Shown: positions 39,511-50,687 of the stretch, in pieces
Position numbering within the stretch: the first letter of the stretch is position 1
How the letters are laid out: every line of letters starts with the position of its first letter
Source: Zasmidium citrigriseum
Lineage: Eukaryota; Ascomycota; Dothideomycetes; Mycosphaerellales; Mycosphaerellaceae
Assembly (NCBI GenBank): GCA_002786025.1
Contig: NHNW01000012.1
Location: 558,001-622,000, forward strand
Direction of reading: 5' to 3'
DNA: 64,000 bases
The notes under the pieces: generated by a model
What the model was told of the DNA's origin: nothing
Seen by the model: the letters and a program-made list of their open reading frames with translations, nothing else
Database searches by the model: none
Program-made: the position numbers and the translations under genes

Positions 39511-40442
39511 TCATCTTTGTCTTTGTCCAGGTAATTCTTGACTCTGCTCTGAGGACAGCTCGTGGGTCGCCATCTCTCCCGACAGCTCTTCCAATTGGGC
39601 ATTGGGTGACAGCTCTGGTTTCGAAAGTGACTCGTTCTGAGGATCAGCCGCTCGCGGAGGCTCTGCGCTTTGGTCGTCCTGTCTTGAAACTTCATCCTGG
39701 CTGACAAACGTCTTCCGACTCTTCCTCCAAAAGGTGAGTGCCACGGCGGCGCCGAGTACAAGACAAGCTGCTCCAACGCTGGCACTCACGCCGATGGCGA
39801 CTTTCGCATCGCGAGAGAGACCGCCCGAAGGCGAAATAACGGAGCCCTGACCAGAAGAGGATTCGTGGTCGCTTGCATTTGTGGGTAGGCTGTAGGTCGA
39901 GGGGTTCTCCGTGGCAGAGGTAGACGTTGTCTGCGTAGCGGTAGTAGAAGCAGACTGATCGCCAGTAATGTTGAAGTAATGGCAAGAGAACCTGCCCCCG
40001 ACTTGGTCGTTGTTGTCGATCATCTCCCAGAGCTCCAAAGAGAAGACTGCGATTTTCGTGCTTAGTGAGAGCCAACATGGTCGAAGGTTTACGAGCATTG
40101 CTCACCATTCGGAGTCTCCAGCTCAGCACTGGTGATGTTGTATTGCCCATTCAAATCGACTTCCCACAGGAAGTTCTTCGAGACGGGTTGGCGATTGATC
40201 AAATATACGTAGCTCTGGTTCTCCCTCTGCCACAGGACAAGAGATATGGTCGAGAAGTTGGTCTCCCAATTGAGATTGAGTGTGGAGCCCAGTCCATAGA
40301 CATTATTGTTCTCGAATGTCTCGAGTGGTCCCGGAACCCAAGGAGGGTTGATAAAGTAATTGTTCTCATCGCCATCAGCTGCTGTGAGTATGACGAGAAG
40401 ACCAAGACACGTTAGCAAAGAGAACAAGCTATGTGAAAACAT
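39511..40442 (-). CDS. Single-pass cell-surface protein, sensor-like
   Basis: About 290 residues from exons 40442-40106 and 40046-39511 (59-nt intron). The start is the ATG at 40442 (MFSHSLFSLLTCLG), giving a signal peptide. The ectodomain (about 21-140) contains YFINPPWVPGPLETFENNNVY and many N-glycosylation sites. A Ser/Thr-rich stalk, a transmembrane helix at about 195-219 (VAIGVSASVGAACLVLGAAV) and an acidic cytosolic tail with RKSRK at the membrane edge follow. This layout matches a common group of fungal surface proteins of unknown role, similar in plan to wall-stress sensors but without a WSC domain. Confidence 0.8.
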
Positions 40443-41430
40443 GCTGATCTTGACCAAGGTTGGAGAAAGAAGCTGGCAGTCAAAGGAGGAATGCCCAGCA
40501 CATATGTCTCACACCCTCTTCCCTACCTACCACAGCTCAGCCCTCCTCGTGCTACGAAGACCATACCTCGACGTTTGCGCCTTGCGTGAACCTCAGCCGC
40601 AATGTGCTACCTGGAGCAGGCTTCCAGCACACCAGAGAAGATCTCATGATGGACCTATTGTCGCAGTTCAGGTTTGCGATAGATTGAGTCCATGAGATGG
40701 CTTCAGGTGGGCGGGGCCCAGGTCCTCCTTGTGGATGCTCCCCAAATGCTGCATGTCTGTTGTCGTAGTCGCGCCCAAGGGCTGGCAGCCTGTTCGTTGT
40801 TTTCGTGCTCGAGCAATCGTCGAGCTAGCCTTTCCTCAGGCGAAGATGGCAAGGTCTGTGCCACTCAGTGCAACGTGATCGAAGTGGTCTGATGCGCCCC
40901 GTCGCCGTCCAGAAATAGGGCATCGCGAACAATATGTCAACGTCTTGATGAAAGACAGAGCAGCGGATGACAGCGGACTTGGCAGGTTAAAGAGCCATGT
41001 CGCCGGCGGAAGGTAGGGCAGCAAAGAGGTGAAGTCAGTGCCCTTCGGATCCTCACGGCCTCGCGGACGGGCTGGCGGTGCTTAGCTGAGGCGGTACCCG
41101 GCTGCTGGCGCTGACTTTACGCGCATATCGCATTCGACTGCATCATTTCGCGTCGCCGACGTGCATTTGAACGGGTGGATGGAGTTTGGTGTGTAGGCGG
41201 AGGAACGACCGACAGCCACCGACGCCGTGCCCTCCAGCACTTCGGCAAGCTCGGGTTGTGTTTGGTCCAGGAGATATGGAAATGAAATCTCCAGCACTAA
41301 CACTTGGCATGCGCGACCAGACGTTGCTGCCCGTCATTTGAATCTTACATACATTACACGCACCTTCCCATTCCCATCTCCCCTTCCTTCCCTTCCACCA
41401 CAGTCGCTCCTTACCTCCACCACCGCCGCA
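40443..41430. other. Intergenic, divergent interval upstream of ceramide synthase
   Basis: Contains promoters for the surface protein (minus) and LAG1 (plus). Some short open frames exist, none supported. C/T-rich just before 41431. Confidence 0.4.
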
Positions 41431-42887
41431 ATGTCGTCGCCCGCCAAGACCGAAGTCTTTCCTCCGCTGACCCCGTCGGCAGACGAAGAGGTCCTGCGCT
41501 CCGCCGACTACATGAACGCCCGACGTAGACGAACCAGCTCCAACCTCGGGGGCGACCCTCGCGGCGACACCGGCGCCAATTCGATCGCGACGAGCCATTA
41601 CAGCCAGCAGCAACAAACTCCACCGCGAGGCGCATCCAAGTCGAAAGGCGGGAAGCGGAAGAAGGCGAAGAGCTTGTTTGAGAAATGGAAGAGGATGTCT
41701 CTGAAGCACACCTGGGTCAATCCTTTGATTCTGGTGCTTGGCCTGCTCGGCGCATACTACATCAACCCCGGCGAGCAGAACCCTCTGCATCATGCGATCT
41801 TCCTGTCCTACGCCAATCCGCCCATGAACGAGCGAACGAACACGCTTCCAGCATTCATTGGCGACGTTACACAATATGGCAAAGGACCCAAGGACTTTGC
41901 TTTTGTGGGGTTCTACACCATTGTCTTGACGTTCACGCGAGAGTTTATCATGCAGCGCATCATCAAGCCGATCGCGTTGTGGTACGGGATCAAGAACAAG
42001 GGCAAGCAGGCGAGATTCATGGAGCAGTTCTACACCGCCATCTACTTCGCTGTATTTGGACCTTTTGGATTGTACGTGATGAGCAGGACACCAGTCTGGT
42101 ATTTCCGCACGGCTGGCATGTATGAAGGTTTCCCACACCGCGCACACGAGGCCGTGTTCAAGGCATACTACCTTCTGCAAGCTGCGTACTGGGCACAGCA
42201 GGCCATTGTCTTGATGCTGCAGCTCGAGAAACCGCGGAAGGACTTCAAGGAGCTGGTTGTGCACCACATCGTGACCTTGGCTTTGATCGGATTGAGCTAC
42301 CGTTTCCACTTCACATACATTGGTGTGGCGGTTTACATCACCCACGATATCTCCGACTTCTTCCTGGCTGTAAGTGAAGCAAATGGGACTAATTCGAAGA
42401 CAGTGCTAATGTGTCTATACAGACCTCCAAAGTCCTCAACTACATCGACTCCCCCGTCACAGGCCCGTACTTCATCATGTTCATGTGCATCTGGGCCTAC
42501 CTACGCCACTACATCAACCTCCGTATCATCTTCTCCATGCTCCCGAACGGCGAGTTCCGAACCGTCGGACCTTACGACCTCAATTGGGACACCCAACAAT
42601 ACAAGTGCTGGATCTCGCAGGTCATCACCTTGGGCCTCCTGGCAATTCTGCAGGCCGTGAACCTCTTCTGGTTCTTCCTGATTGGCCGCATCTTGTACCG
42701 ATTCTTGTCGACGGGCGAGGAGAAGGATGAGCGAAGTGAGGACGAGGAGGACGAGCCGGAGGTGATTGAGCAGGAGGTGAAAGTGAATGGACATGCAGGG
42801 AAGCCTAAGGTTATGATTAATGGAGAGCCGGCGAGCCCAACTACGGCTACCGGAAAGGATAGTGCTGGTGGTGTACGAAGGAGATGA
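41431..42887 (+). CDS. LAG1: LAG1-type ceramide synthase
   Basis: Sphingosine N-acyltransferase of the ER membrane with a TRAM/LAG1/CLN8 domain. Exons 41431-42369 and 42423-42887 with a 53-nt intron give 467 residues. The basic cytosolic N-terminus (RRRRTSS, KGGKRKKAK) is followed by multiple helices. The Lag motif lies at residues 276-313 with the essential His pair (VVHH) and the DISD acidic pair. The conserved YFNSWHFYWFI-like helices appear as HYINLRIIFSMLPNGEF and LFWFFLIGRILYR. The C-terminus is acidic (RSEDEEDEPEVIEQE). Fungi usually carry two such genes with different chain-length preference, and I cannot tell which this is. Confidence 0.93.
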
Positions 42888-43229
42888 TGAGGTGCGGGGT
42901 TTTGGATTTGGCGTTGCTGTTTGCTTTTGAGTGAAGCGTTCAGAGCATTGTTCATCGCCCGGTATGAGAAAAAGATAAGGCAGTAATGGTATGGTGGAGG
43001 TGAAGTGGCATAGCGTCCCTGGTCGGAGCTGCCAGGTTTCGAGGGTTTCGTGGTTAAGGGGAAGATGGCTCCTATCAAACATAGGTGTAGCCAATACATG
43101 TACGGATATTCAGCACATAATCGAGAAAAGAACGTGCGAACCATGTGTGAAGAGAGATTAAGGTTCGGCGCACGTGCGAGCTTATTTTCACGTTGATGCA
43201 GTGGAGAATCGAGATTTGATACATGGCTA
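42888..43229. other. Intergenic, convergent gene ends
   Basis: 3' ends of LAG1 and MSS51; no other feature seen. Confidence 0.4.
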
Positions 43230-44741
43230 CTATTGCTGCTGCTGTCCTCCACGATACTCGTCCGTCTCGTATCGCTTGCCTCTAAAGCCCCATACGCCCC
43301 AGTTGCCACAGCTTACATCACCAGGATCAAGATCATTCAGATCCCATCTCAGACTTCGGAATCGATTCTCGCCCGGTTGCAACAACAGATCCATCTCGCC
43401 GCCAGCTTGCTTCGTCACCCACTCAATGTCTCTCTGCATATCGTACTCAGTGTATCCAGTGCAGATGATCGGCACCTTGGTCTCTAAGAGCTGAGGCAAC
43501 GTCTCGGCCCACTCGTGAGATGAAGCCGGGTGGCCAAGACCAGGATGGAAGAGGACGAAAGCGTCGAAGTAGGGATCGTAGGGGTAGAAGTGCTGCGCTT
43601 GGTGGAGGGTGTGGAAGTACTCAACGTAAGTGGAGATTTTCATTTGGCCGCCCAGACCGCGGTCTTCGACGATGGCTCCGAAGGGATTTGAGGGTGTTCG
43701 TTCAGGAAGTGGAAATTCGGCGTCGCGGTTCTGCATTGATTCCGGACCGATGAAGATTAGGTGAAAGGTTGCTCGGGGGAAGAGGTAGGAGAGTTGGACC
43801 CAGACTTCTCGTGGCAGGCTGGATTCTGCGCGGGCTCCGAGGATGAAGAGGCGGACTGGTGGGGCGTTTGGTCGTAGGCCTTTGATGTCGACGCCGGCGC
43901 CTGATCGTGGTGGATGGAGGGTGTAGCGGAGGGCTGTCAGGGATCTGAGACCTTCGGGGAGGAGTCTGTCTTTTAGGCCGTAGGGACTGAGCTCGTGTAG
44001 GACGCTGCCGATGGTGATAGGATACGTCAACAGCCGTGTTACTTGTCGCATGCTTCTTTCATCGTTGATCGCTGTGAACTCTCGGCTGTACATGAGCGTG
44101 TCCCAATTCATCATATTGACTTGTGCCTCTTCCATCTGCGGGCCTGGATATTCGAATTCTGGGAAGAATCGGCCGCTGACAAGGTCGTGGTCATCCTCGT
44201 TAATCTCCCGTAATATGTCGCAGATCTCCAAATGATTCTCGTAATCGCTCACGAAATGCTCCTCGCTGCAGCTGACTGGTATTCCACAGTCGGGACATTC
44301 AAAGCGGACGTGTGCGGGTGGCATTGAGCCGGTCTTTCGCGCTTCCAGATCGTGTGGGCCTAAAGGCACTCTTGTGGCCTGGTGCTCAGGATGCGGGCAA
44401 TATGCGTTCTGCCGCATGAACGCAGCTCTTTTTCGTATTTGCGGAGATGGCGAGTTCGTGAAGGAGTGGAATAGGTTGTTCGATTGGAGGAGTACTCGCG
44501 GTTGTTCTCCATGTCGGCGATCGTTTTCTCGTGCATATGGCGGTATTGCTTTATCCTGTCTCGAGGACTCCACTGCCGGCGAGGCTCTCTGCTTGGTCGA
44601 TTGATGGAGCTTCCGGGCATTTGAAGGCTGCTTCGTTGAGCTGGATGTGAATGCTCGTCTCGCTATGCTTGGGTTGATTGCAGATGACTTCGATGGCAAT
44701 GCCAGCCTCAAGCAACGGCTGCATATCGATTTGGAAGACAT
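43230..44741 (-). CDS. MSS51: MSS51-like mitochondrial translation activator
   Basis: Homologue of Mss51, the yeast mitochondrial protein that activates COX1 mRNA translation and chaperones Cox1. A single exon from the first ATG at 44741 (MSSKSICSRC) encodes 503 residues. An Arg/Ser-rich presequence precedes a heme-motif-like region and a zinc-finger block (CPHPEH, then FECPDCGIPVSCSEEH and HLEICDILREI). The C-terminal MSS51 domain has LRYTLHPP, VRLFILGARAESSLPREVW, FHLIFIGPES and FDAFVLFHPGLGHP. It is divergent from RSE1 with 221 bp between starts. In filamentous fungi the role in COX1 translation is less certain than in yeast. Confidence 0.9.
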   Translation of the reverse strand: MSSKSICSRCLRLALPSKSSAINPSIARRAFTSSSTKQPSNARKLHQSTKQRASPAVESSRQDKAIPPYARENDRRHGEQPRVLLQSNNLFHSFTNSPSPQIRKRAAFMRQNAYCPHPEHQATRVPLGPHDLEARKTGSMPPAHVRFECPDCGIPVSCSEEHFVSDYENHLEICDILREINEDDHDLVSGRFFPEFEYPGPQMEEAQVNMMNWDTLMYSREFTAINDERSMRQVTRLLTYPITIGSVLHELSPYGLKDRLLPEGLRSLTALRYTLHPPRSGAGVDIKGLRPNAPPVRLFILGARAESSLPREVWVQLSYLFPRATFHLIFIGPESMQNRDAEFPLPERTPSNPFGAIVEDRGLGGQMKISTYVEYFHTLHQAQHFYPYDPYFDAFVLFHPGLGHPASSHEWAETLPQLLETKVPIICTGYTEYDMQRDIEWVTKQAGGEMDLLLQPGENRFRSLRWDLNDLDPGDVSCGNWGVWGFRGKRYETDEYRGGQQQQ

Positions 44742-44962
44742 GGCGCCGAATGCCTCCAATGCTCTGCTGCCCCGGGAGTGAGAAGACGTCAAGACGATGC
44801 TGGAGCACGCCCGATGGAGATGCTGGCCGTCGGATCTCGGACCGAACCTTAGATACTAGCGTGGTCGCCTTCGACTTCTGAAACATCGAAGTTCAAGCTG
44901 CCGACTTCTTCTTCACTGCGCTCACCCACGGCTGCGACGACAACACCCTCCCCGCGGCCAGC
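44742..44962. promoter_or_regulatory. Divergent promoter MSS51 / RSE1
   Basis: The 221 bp between the two start codons must carry both promoters. No TATA box is evident. Confidence 0.5.
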
Positions 44963-47900
44963 ATGGCCAACATCAACCAGACTCAGGCCTTCTACGGCTT
45001 GACTCTCGAACCGCCGTCTTTCCCCACCGCCGCCGTCCTCTGCAACGTCATTCCCGGCCTCAAGGCAGGCGACCAGCAAATCTTCGAAGCTCGCGGTCAG
45101 CGCATCGCCCTCCACCGCATCACCGAGAACCAAGATCGCACCGAACGCAAGATCACCACCGTCTGCGAACAAGATGTCTTTGGCATCGTTCGCTGCGTTT
45201 CTGCTATCAGAATTCCCGGAACGTCAACAGGTAAGCATATACAAATACTCCAGCGTCACAAGTACGCATAGTGATGTCCACTCCCACAGCGGCCACCCGT
45301 CTCCTTGTCCCATGATATCCATCTGTCCATTGCGGCGGGCGGCGGCGGCACACCTCAAAAATCAAAGGCTGGACAAGTTGCAACAATACATTAACAAATC
45401 CTCCCAGACCAGCTCATCGTTTCCTCCGACTCTGGACGGATCACCATGCTCGGATACGACGCCGACAAGAACCAGTTCACGCGAACGCATCTTGAAACAT
45501 ATGGTAAGTCAGGAGTACGTAGAGTCATTCCGGGGCACTACCTCGCGAGTGACACCCGCGGCCGGTGTGTGATGTTGGGGAGCGTGGAAAAGAATAAGGT
45601 CGTATACATGGTGCATCGGGATACCGAAGCAAAGATCATTATCAGCAGCCCGCACGAGGCAAATCAGTGGGCGAGCTTATGCTTCGCTCTCTGCGCTGTC
45701 GACACTGGCTGGGAGTCGCCAATATTCGCCGCTCTCGAGGTGGACTACGCAGAAGCGGAGAGCGACCCAAGTGGCGAGGCATACAACAACCGCGTCAAGC
45801 AACTGGTCTACTACTCGGTTGACGTGGGTCTCAACCATGTCGTCAAGTCTTGGAGCGATGCGGTCGACTACTCTGCGAACATGCTGTTCGGAGTGCCGGG
45901 TGGTCAAGACGGTCCCTCGGGCGTCTTGGTCTGCGCTGAGGACCGCATTTACTATCGCCACCACACACAGGCCCCTCTGTGTGTCCCCATCCCGCGCCGG
46001 CGAGGCCCAACGGAGGACCCTGATCGAAAGCGATGCATCGTTGCAGGTTGCCTGCATCTCGCGCGTTCCCGCCATGAGTTCTTCTTCCTGCTGCAGACCG
46101 ACGATGGCGACGTTTTCAAGCTCACCATCAGTTTGGAGGTGGATGAGCAAGGCCGTCAGACAGCAACTCCGGAGCGCCTAACGCTCAAGTACTACGACAC
46201 ATTCCCTGTCGCTCGTCAAATGCTCTTGCACAAGAAGGGCTTCCTTTACATTGCTTCCGAGGATGGCAACAGTCAACTCTACCACATCGACGACCTGGCC
46301 GATGATCCTGATGTCGAGCCCCACAACACCTTTACTTCCGACAACGTGCCCACGGAGCCAGAAGATGCCTATGAACCAACCTACTTCCAGCCACGCGAAC
46401 TCAAGATGACTCATCTGGCCGTCGACATTCCCGCTTTGCATCCACTCATGAAGACCAGAGTTGAGAACCTTACGTCGGAGGATGCGCCTCAAATCTATGC
46501 ACTACAAGGAAACCGCAACAAGAGCCAGTTCAAGACGATTCGGCATGGACTGGACGTGGAAATCTTCATCAGCAACAGCATGGGCAATGTGCCATACGAC
46601 AACATCTGGACTTTCAAGCACCGGGCAAGCGACGATCATCACAGGTATCTGCTCCTCAGCAGCTCTTACGGCGACATCACCATTGCCTGCTCTATTGGCG
46701 ACTCGGTCGAACAGATCGAGGACTCGCCTTTCATGGAGAATCGTGCTACAGTACACGCGCAGCAAATGGGCGACGCTACGCTCGTACAAGTGCACGCCCG
46801 TGGTATCCGCAGCATCATGGAGTCTGGACAGCAGAACACATGGGACTCCCCAGCTCACAGGACCGTTGTGGCTGCTTCTGCCAACGATTATCAATTGCTG
46901 CTCGCACTCAGCTCAGCTGAATTGGCATTCTTCTTCATGGGTGAGGACGGCATCCTGAACCAGTTGGAGGAAATGCCGGAAATGAGTGGTAAGGTCACTG
47001 CGCTTTCGGTTGGACGCACGCCCAGAGGTCGTCAACAAGCCCGCTATGCAGTTGTGGGTTGTGACGACTGCACGATTCGCGTTCTCAGCATTGAGCTCGA
47101 CTCGCCTTTGGAGCCACGCAGCGTTCAGGCGCTGTCTGCCGTTCCTACCTCACTCGAGCTGGTCGAAATGCTGGATCCGGCCTCAAACACAACAGTCAAC
47201 GTGGTGCACATCGGTCTCCAGTCCGGCCTGTACCTGCGAGCTGTCATCGACGAGACGACCGGCGAACTCGGCGACGTCCGAACCAAGTTTCTGGGCACTC
47301 GCGCGCCACGCCTCTGTCCCGTCGAAGTCAACAGCGAAGAGTGTGTGCTTGCTTGCTCGAGTCGACCATGGCTGGGATACAATCACCCACAGACAAACCT
47401 CTACACTGTCACTCCGCTCATCAACGAACCCATCGAAGCCGCCAGATCCTTCATCACTCCAGACCTCAGCGGACTCTGCGCCATCCAAGGATCGTCGCTC
47501 TTGATCTTCCAAATTCCGTCCATTGAGGGACGCCTGTCGCGTAGCTCGATCGACCTCAGCTACACTCCGCGCGGCATGACGCGTCACCCCGAGTTCCCGA
47601 TCTACTATGTTGTGCAGAGCGACCCCAACGCCCTGTCCAAAACCACGCGCGACCAACTGCGCGGCAAATCCATCGACGGAGACGAAGAAGCAACAGCGCT
47701 AGAAAAGCATCTCGGTCTGCCGGTTGGCCCTGCGCATTGGGCTTCGTGTATCCAGGCTGTCGACCCCGTCTATCAGAACGCGGTCCTCTCGTCCGTCGAG
47801 CTAGACGAGAATGAAGCAGCATTGTGTTGCACTTGCGTTCAATTCCAATCTAAGGATTGGGAGACCTACTTGGCAGTGGGCACGGGCCAGCATATGAACG

Positions 47901-48808
47901 CCGTCGGCCAACAGGCTGCTGGGTACGTGCACCTCTACAGACCAATCGAAAATGGCACCAAACTCGAGTTTGTGCACAAGACACAATTCGATGCTCCAGT
48001 CTACGCTTTGCTGCCTTTCCACGGAAGGCTTGCTCTCGGCGTTGAGAATGAGCTCTTCATCTACGACATCGGAATGAAAGCTATGCTGCGAAAGTCACGC
48101 GGCGTGGCAGTTCCCAATCGCATCGTTTCGCTAGAGGCTCAAGGAAACAGAATTGTGTGCGGCGATGTCAGCGACGGCGTCACATACGTCGTCTACAAGC
48201 CCAAGTTCAATCGCATGATCCCATTTGTTGATGATGTCGTGCAACGCTGGACGACTACGACCACGATGGTGGACTACGAGACAGTGGCTGGAGGCGACAA
48301 ATTTGGAAACCTCTGGATCGTGCGTTGCCCCGATCAGCCCAGCCAGGAAGCCGACGAAGAAGGTGCGGGCGGCTACATCATGAACGAGCGCAGCTACTTG
48401 AACGGAGCACCCTACCGACTCGATCTTCGCGCACACTACTTCACGCAGGACATACCGATGAGCATGCAGCGGACGGCGCTCGTGGCTGGTGGTCAGGAAG
48501 TTCTATTCTGGTCTGGTCTGCAGGGCACGCTCGGCATGCTTGTCCCGTTCGTGACGAGAGACGACGTGGAGTTCTTCACGCAGCTCGAACAGCAGCTGCG
48601 CGCGGAGGCTCCGCCACTTGCGGGACGTGACCATCTCATGTACAGATCGTACTACGTTCCTGTCAAAGGCGTCATCGATGGCGATCTTTGCGAGCGCTTC
48701 ATGCAGCTCAGCTACGACGGCAAGCAGAAGATTGCAGCAGAGTTGGATCGTAGCATGAAAGAGATTGAGAAGAAGATTCAGGAGATGCGGACGAGAGTTG
48801 CGTTCTAA
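44963..48808 (+). CDS. RSE1: Splicing factor RSE1 (SF3b3/SAP130)
   Basis: Subunit of the U2 snRNP SF3b complex, built of three beta-propellers (MMS1_N and CPSF_A domains). Exon 1 (44963-45230) and exon 2 (45408-48808) give 1222 residues, the usual size. Exon 1 starts MANINQTQAFYGLTLEPPS. The splice joins RIPGTST to DQLIVSSDSGRITML, an RSE1 signature. The 177-nt intron is the longest in the window. Later segments KRCIVAGCLHLARSRHEFF, FPVARQMLLHKKGFLY, GWESPIFAALEVDY and the C-terminal GDLCERFMQL are typical. CPSF1 and DDB1 are relatives, but this sequence follows RSE1 throughout. Confidence 0.97.
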
Positions 48809-48958
48809 GGCAAGTCCTCTCTCCGAAAGCGCGACTGTGTTGTAATAGGTGTAACATAGGAAAAAAGCGAGTGGATACGAAATGAAATGATACCCAGTCC
48901 AAGTGAAGAGAGAACTTAGCTTTCGCCTGAATCCAGCAGGCTGTGTTTCATGCGATCC

Positions 48959-49365
48959 TCATGATGATGCGGTACGTAAACCCGGGATCTGATCTTCGAG
49001 ATCTTTTACCCACATGTCTAGAAAGCTGATTAGCAAGACACCTCAAACAGAACCCTTTCCCAATCGCACGACTTACCAACGAATATCCCGCAGACCTTAC
49101 ACCCCTTATACGAACCTCGTCGTCCTTGACAGCGGCTTCCATGACAAGGCGGGTTCCTCCTTGCGTCGAGCTGCTTGCCTCGACCGTATGCTTTGAATAC
49201 GAGAAGACACTTGCCCTTGTTGCTCTTACCTCTTTCTCGGTGGATGCGGAGCTTACAGGATTTCGAGACGGGGGAGGGCGGGATTGGCGGGGAGAAGACG
49301 AGTTGCCATTTTTTGTTGTAGGTGGCTGTGAGGTTTAGGTGTTGGAGGTTGGTGTCGTAGCGCAT
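48959..49365 (-). CDS. Possible small spliced gene, structure unresolved
   Basis: Several minus-strand segments have strong C-ended codon bias but lie in different frames. These are MRYDTNLQHLNLTATYNKKW (from the ATG at 49365), then SVFSYSKHTVEASSSTQGG and LVMEAAVKDDEVRIR (about 49240-49100), and a last segment DMWVKDLEDQIPGLRTASS that ends at 48959 after a CTAATCAGCTTTCTAG acceptor. A spliced protein of roughly 100-130 residues is likely, but I could not settle the donors. No family recognised. Confidence 0.3.
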
Positions 49366-50687
49366 GGTTGTGGATTGTTGTTGTGGGCGAGTGAGTGTGG
49401 TGAGCGTGTGGTTGGGGGTGTGGGTGGTTGAAGTAGGGGAGGCATTGTGGGATTGTTGGTTCTTTGAGGAGGAGGGTGAGTTGGTTCGCGAAGAAAGAAG
49501 GCGGTTCTGGCATTGTCGTTGTCTTTGAGATGGAAAGAGAAGTGTCTGGCATTGTTGGGTCCTTTGATGAAGGACAAGGTGGGTTGTTTGTCTTTCAAGA
49601 AAGAGCGTGGCTTTGTTGAAGAGCAGAAGATCAGTCCTTGTAAGGTGTAGTGTCTGATTCGATGGTCTGAGGTTCAAGAGCCGGGAGCTTTGTCTACTTG
49701 GACGATGAGGGCTTTCCAGAAGGATGCAAATGAAGTGCCGCCTCGTCTCACAAACTCCACGATGGCTACACTAACGCAAGGAAGAGGAGCTCCCACGGCT
49801 TCGCAGATCCCATGGTGAAGCTCTCCGTCGATACTCCCCGTCCCCACTGACCACTGATACCCCAGACAGGAACTGATATGCAGGACCCCAACCAAATAGG
49901 GCTGAAATCTGCACGTGTTGCCCAGAAAATCCTGCGATAAAGAGCAATCCTTCCCATGTGCTTCTCGGCACCGATTGATTCTATTTTCAGGTGACACCCT
50001 GATCTCTCTTTATTCGTCCGAATAGATGCGCTTTATCCGAATTCTAATCGTTCTCTCTCACAGCGTCCTGAACAGGCCGTGAAGGCGAGCGTTGTCGGCG
50101 CTCAGTCCGGTGACTACGGCCTATGTCCGTTGACGATCACGCACTGGTTCGAGTAACCTTCCCTCTACTTTTACGATACTTTTACGAAGACTCCGCCTCA
50201 TTACGATTCCAAAGAGTCTAATTGATCATTTAGTTTAGTAGCAACGGGAGTCTAGACTGACGCGGCACTCGCATTCCCTTCTACAATAGATGCAGGGTAA
50301 AGTCAGCCGCAGCCTTACTGAGCAAGACTCATGATGTATGGATTGGTGAATCCTGCCAAACGTGGACGACCAGACTCACGTGGTGAAGGTATGATGTGCT
50401 TCACCGGAGATGTTGTGAAAGCTAGAACCCGATCGACCCAATCCAGATGGTATCCAGCCGACCGGGAAACGATACGAAGGTTGGTAGGTTGTTTGAGTGC
50501 TTGTTACTGAATATATCTTTTTCAGCTTGCTGGATGGTTGCCGTGATCGTCCTCGTCTGTCTATCTGGGTGAGTGGCGAGTCTTGCTGTTCATGTTGCAG
50601 ATTCGTGGAGATGGTTTAAGAGAACGTGGGTGAACGGGGGTGTCCGTCTCGGGTCAGCGTAATCACCGGGTATCTTTGTCGACTTCT
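49366..50687. other. Intergenic, 1.3 kb
   Basis: The left third is strongly CA-rich on the minus strand (about 49400-49600) and could be a 5' leader of the gene beside it. The rest is AT-richer with no supported frame or RNA gene. Confidence 0.4.

Noticed and set aside
50141..50170. B-box-like GGTTCGAGTAACC
   Set aside because: No A box or stems upstream that would form a tRNA.
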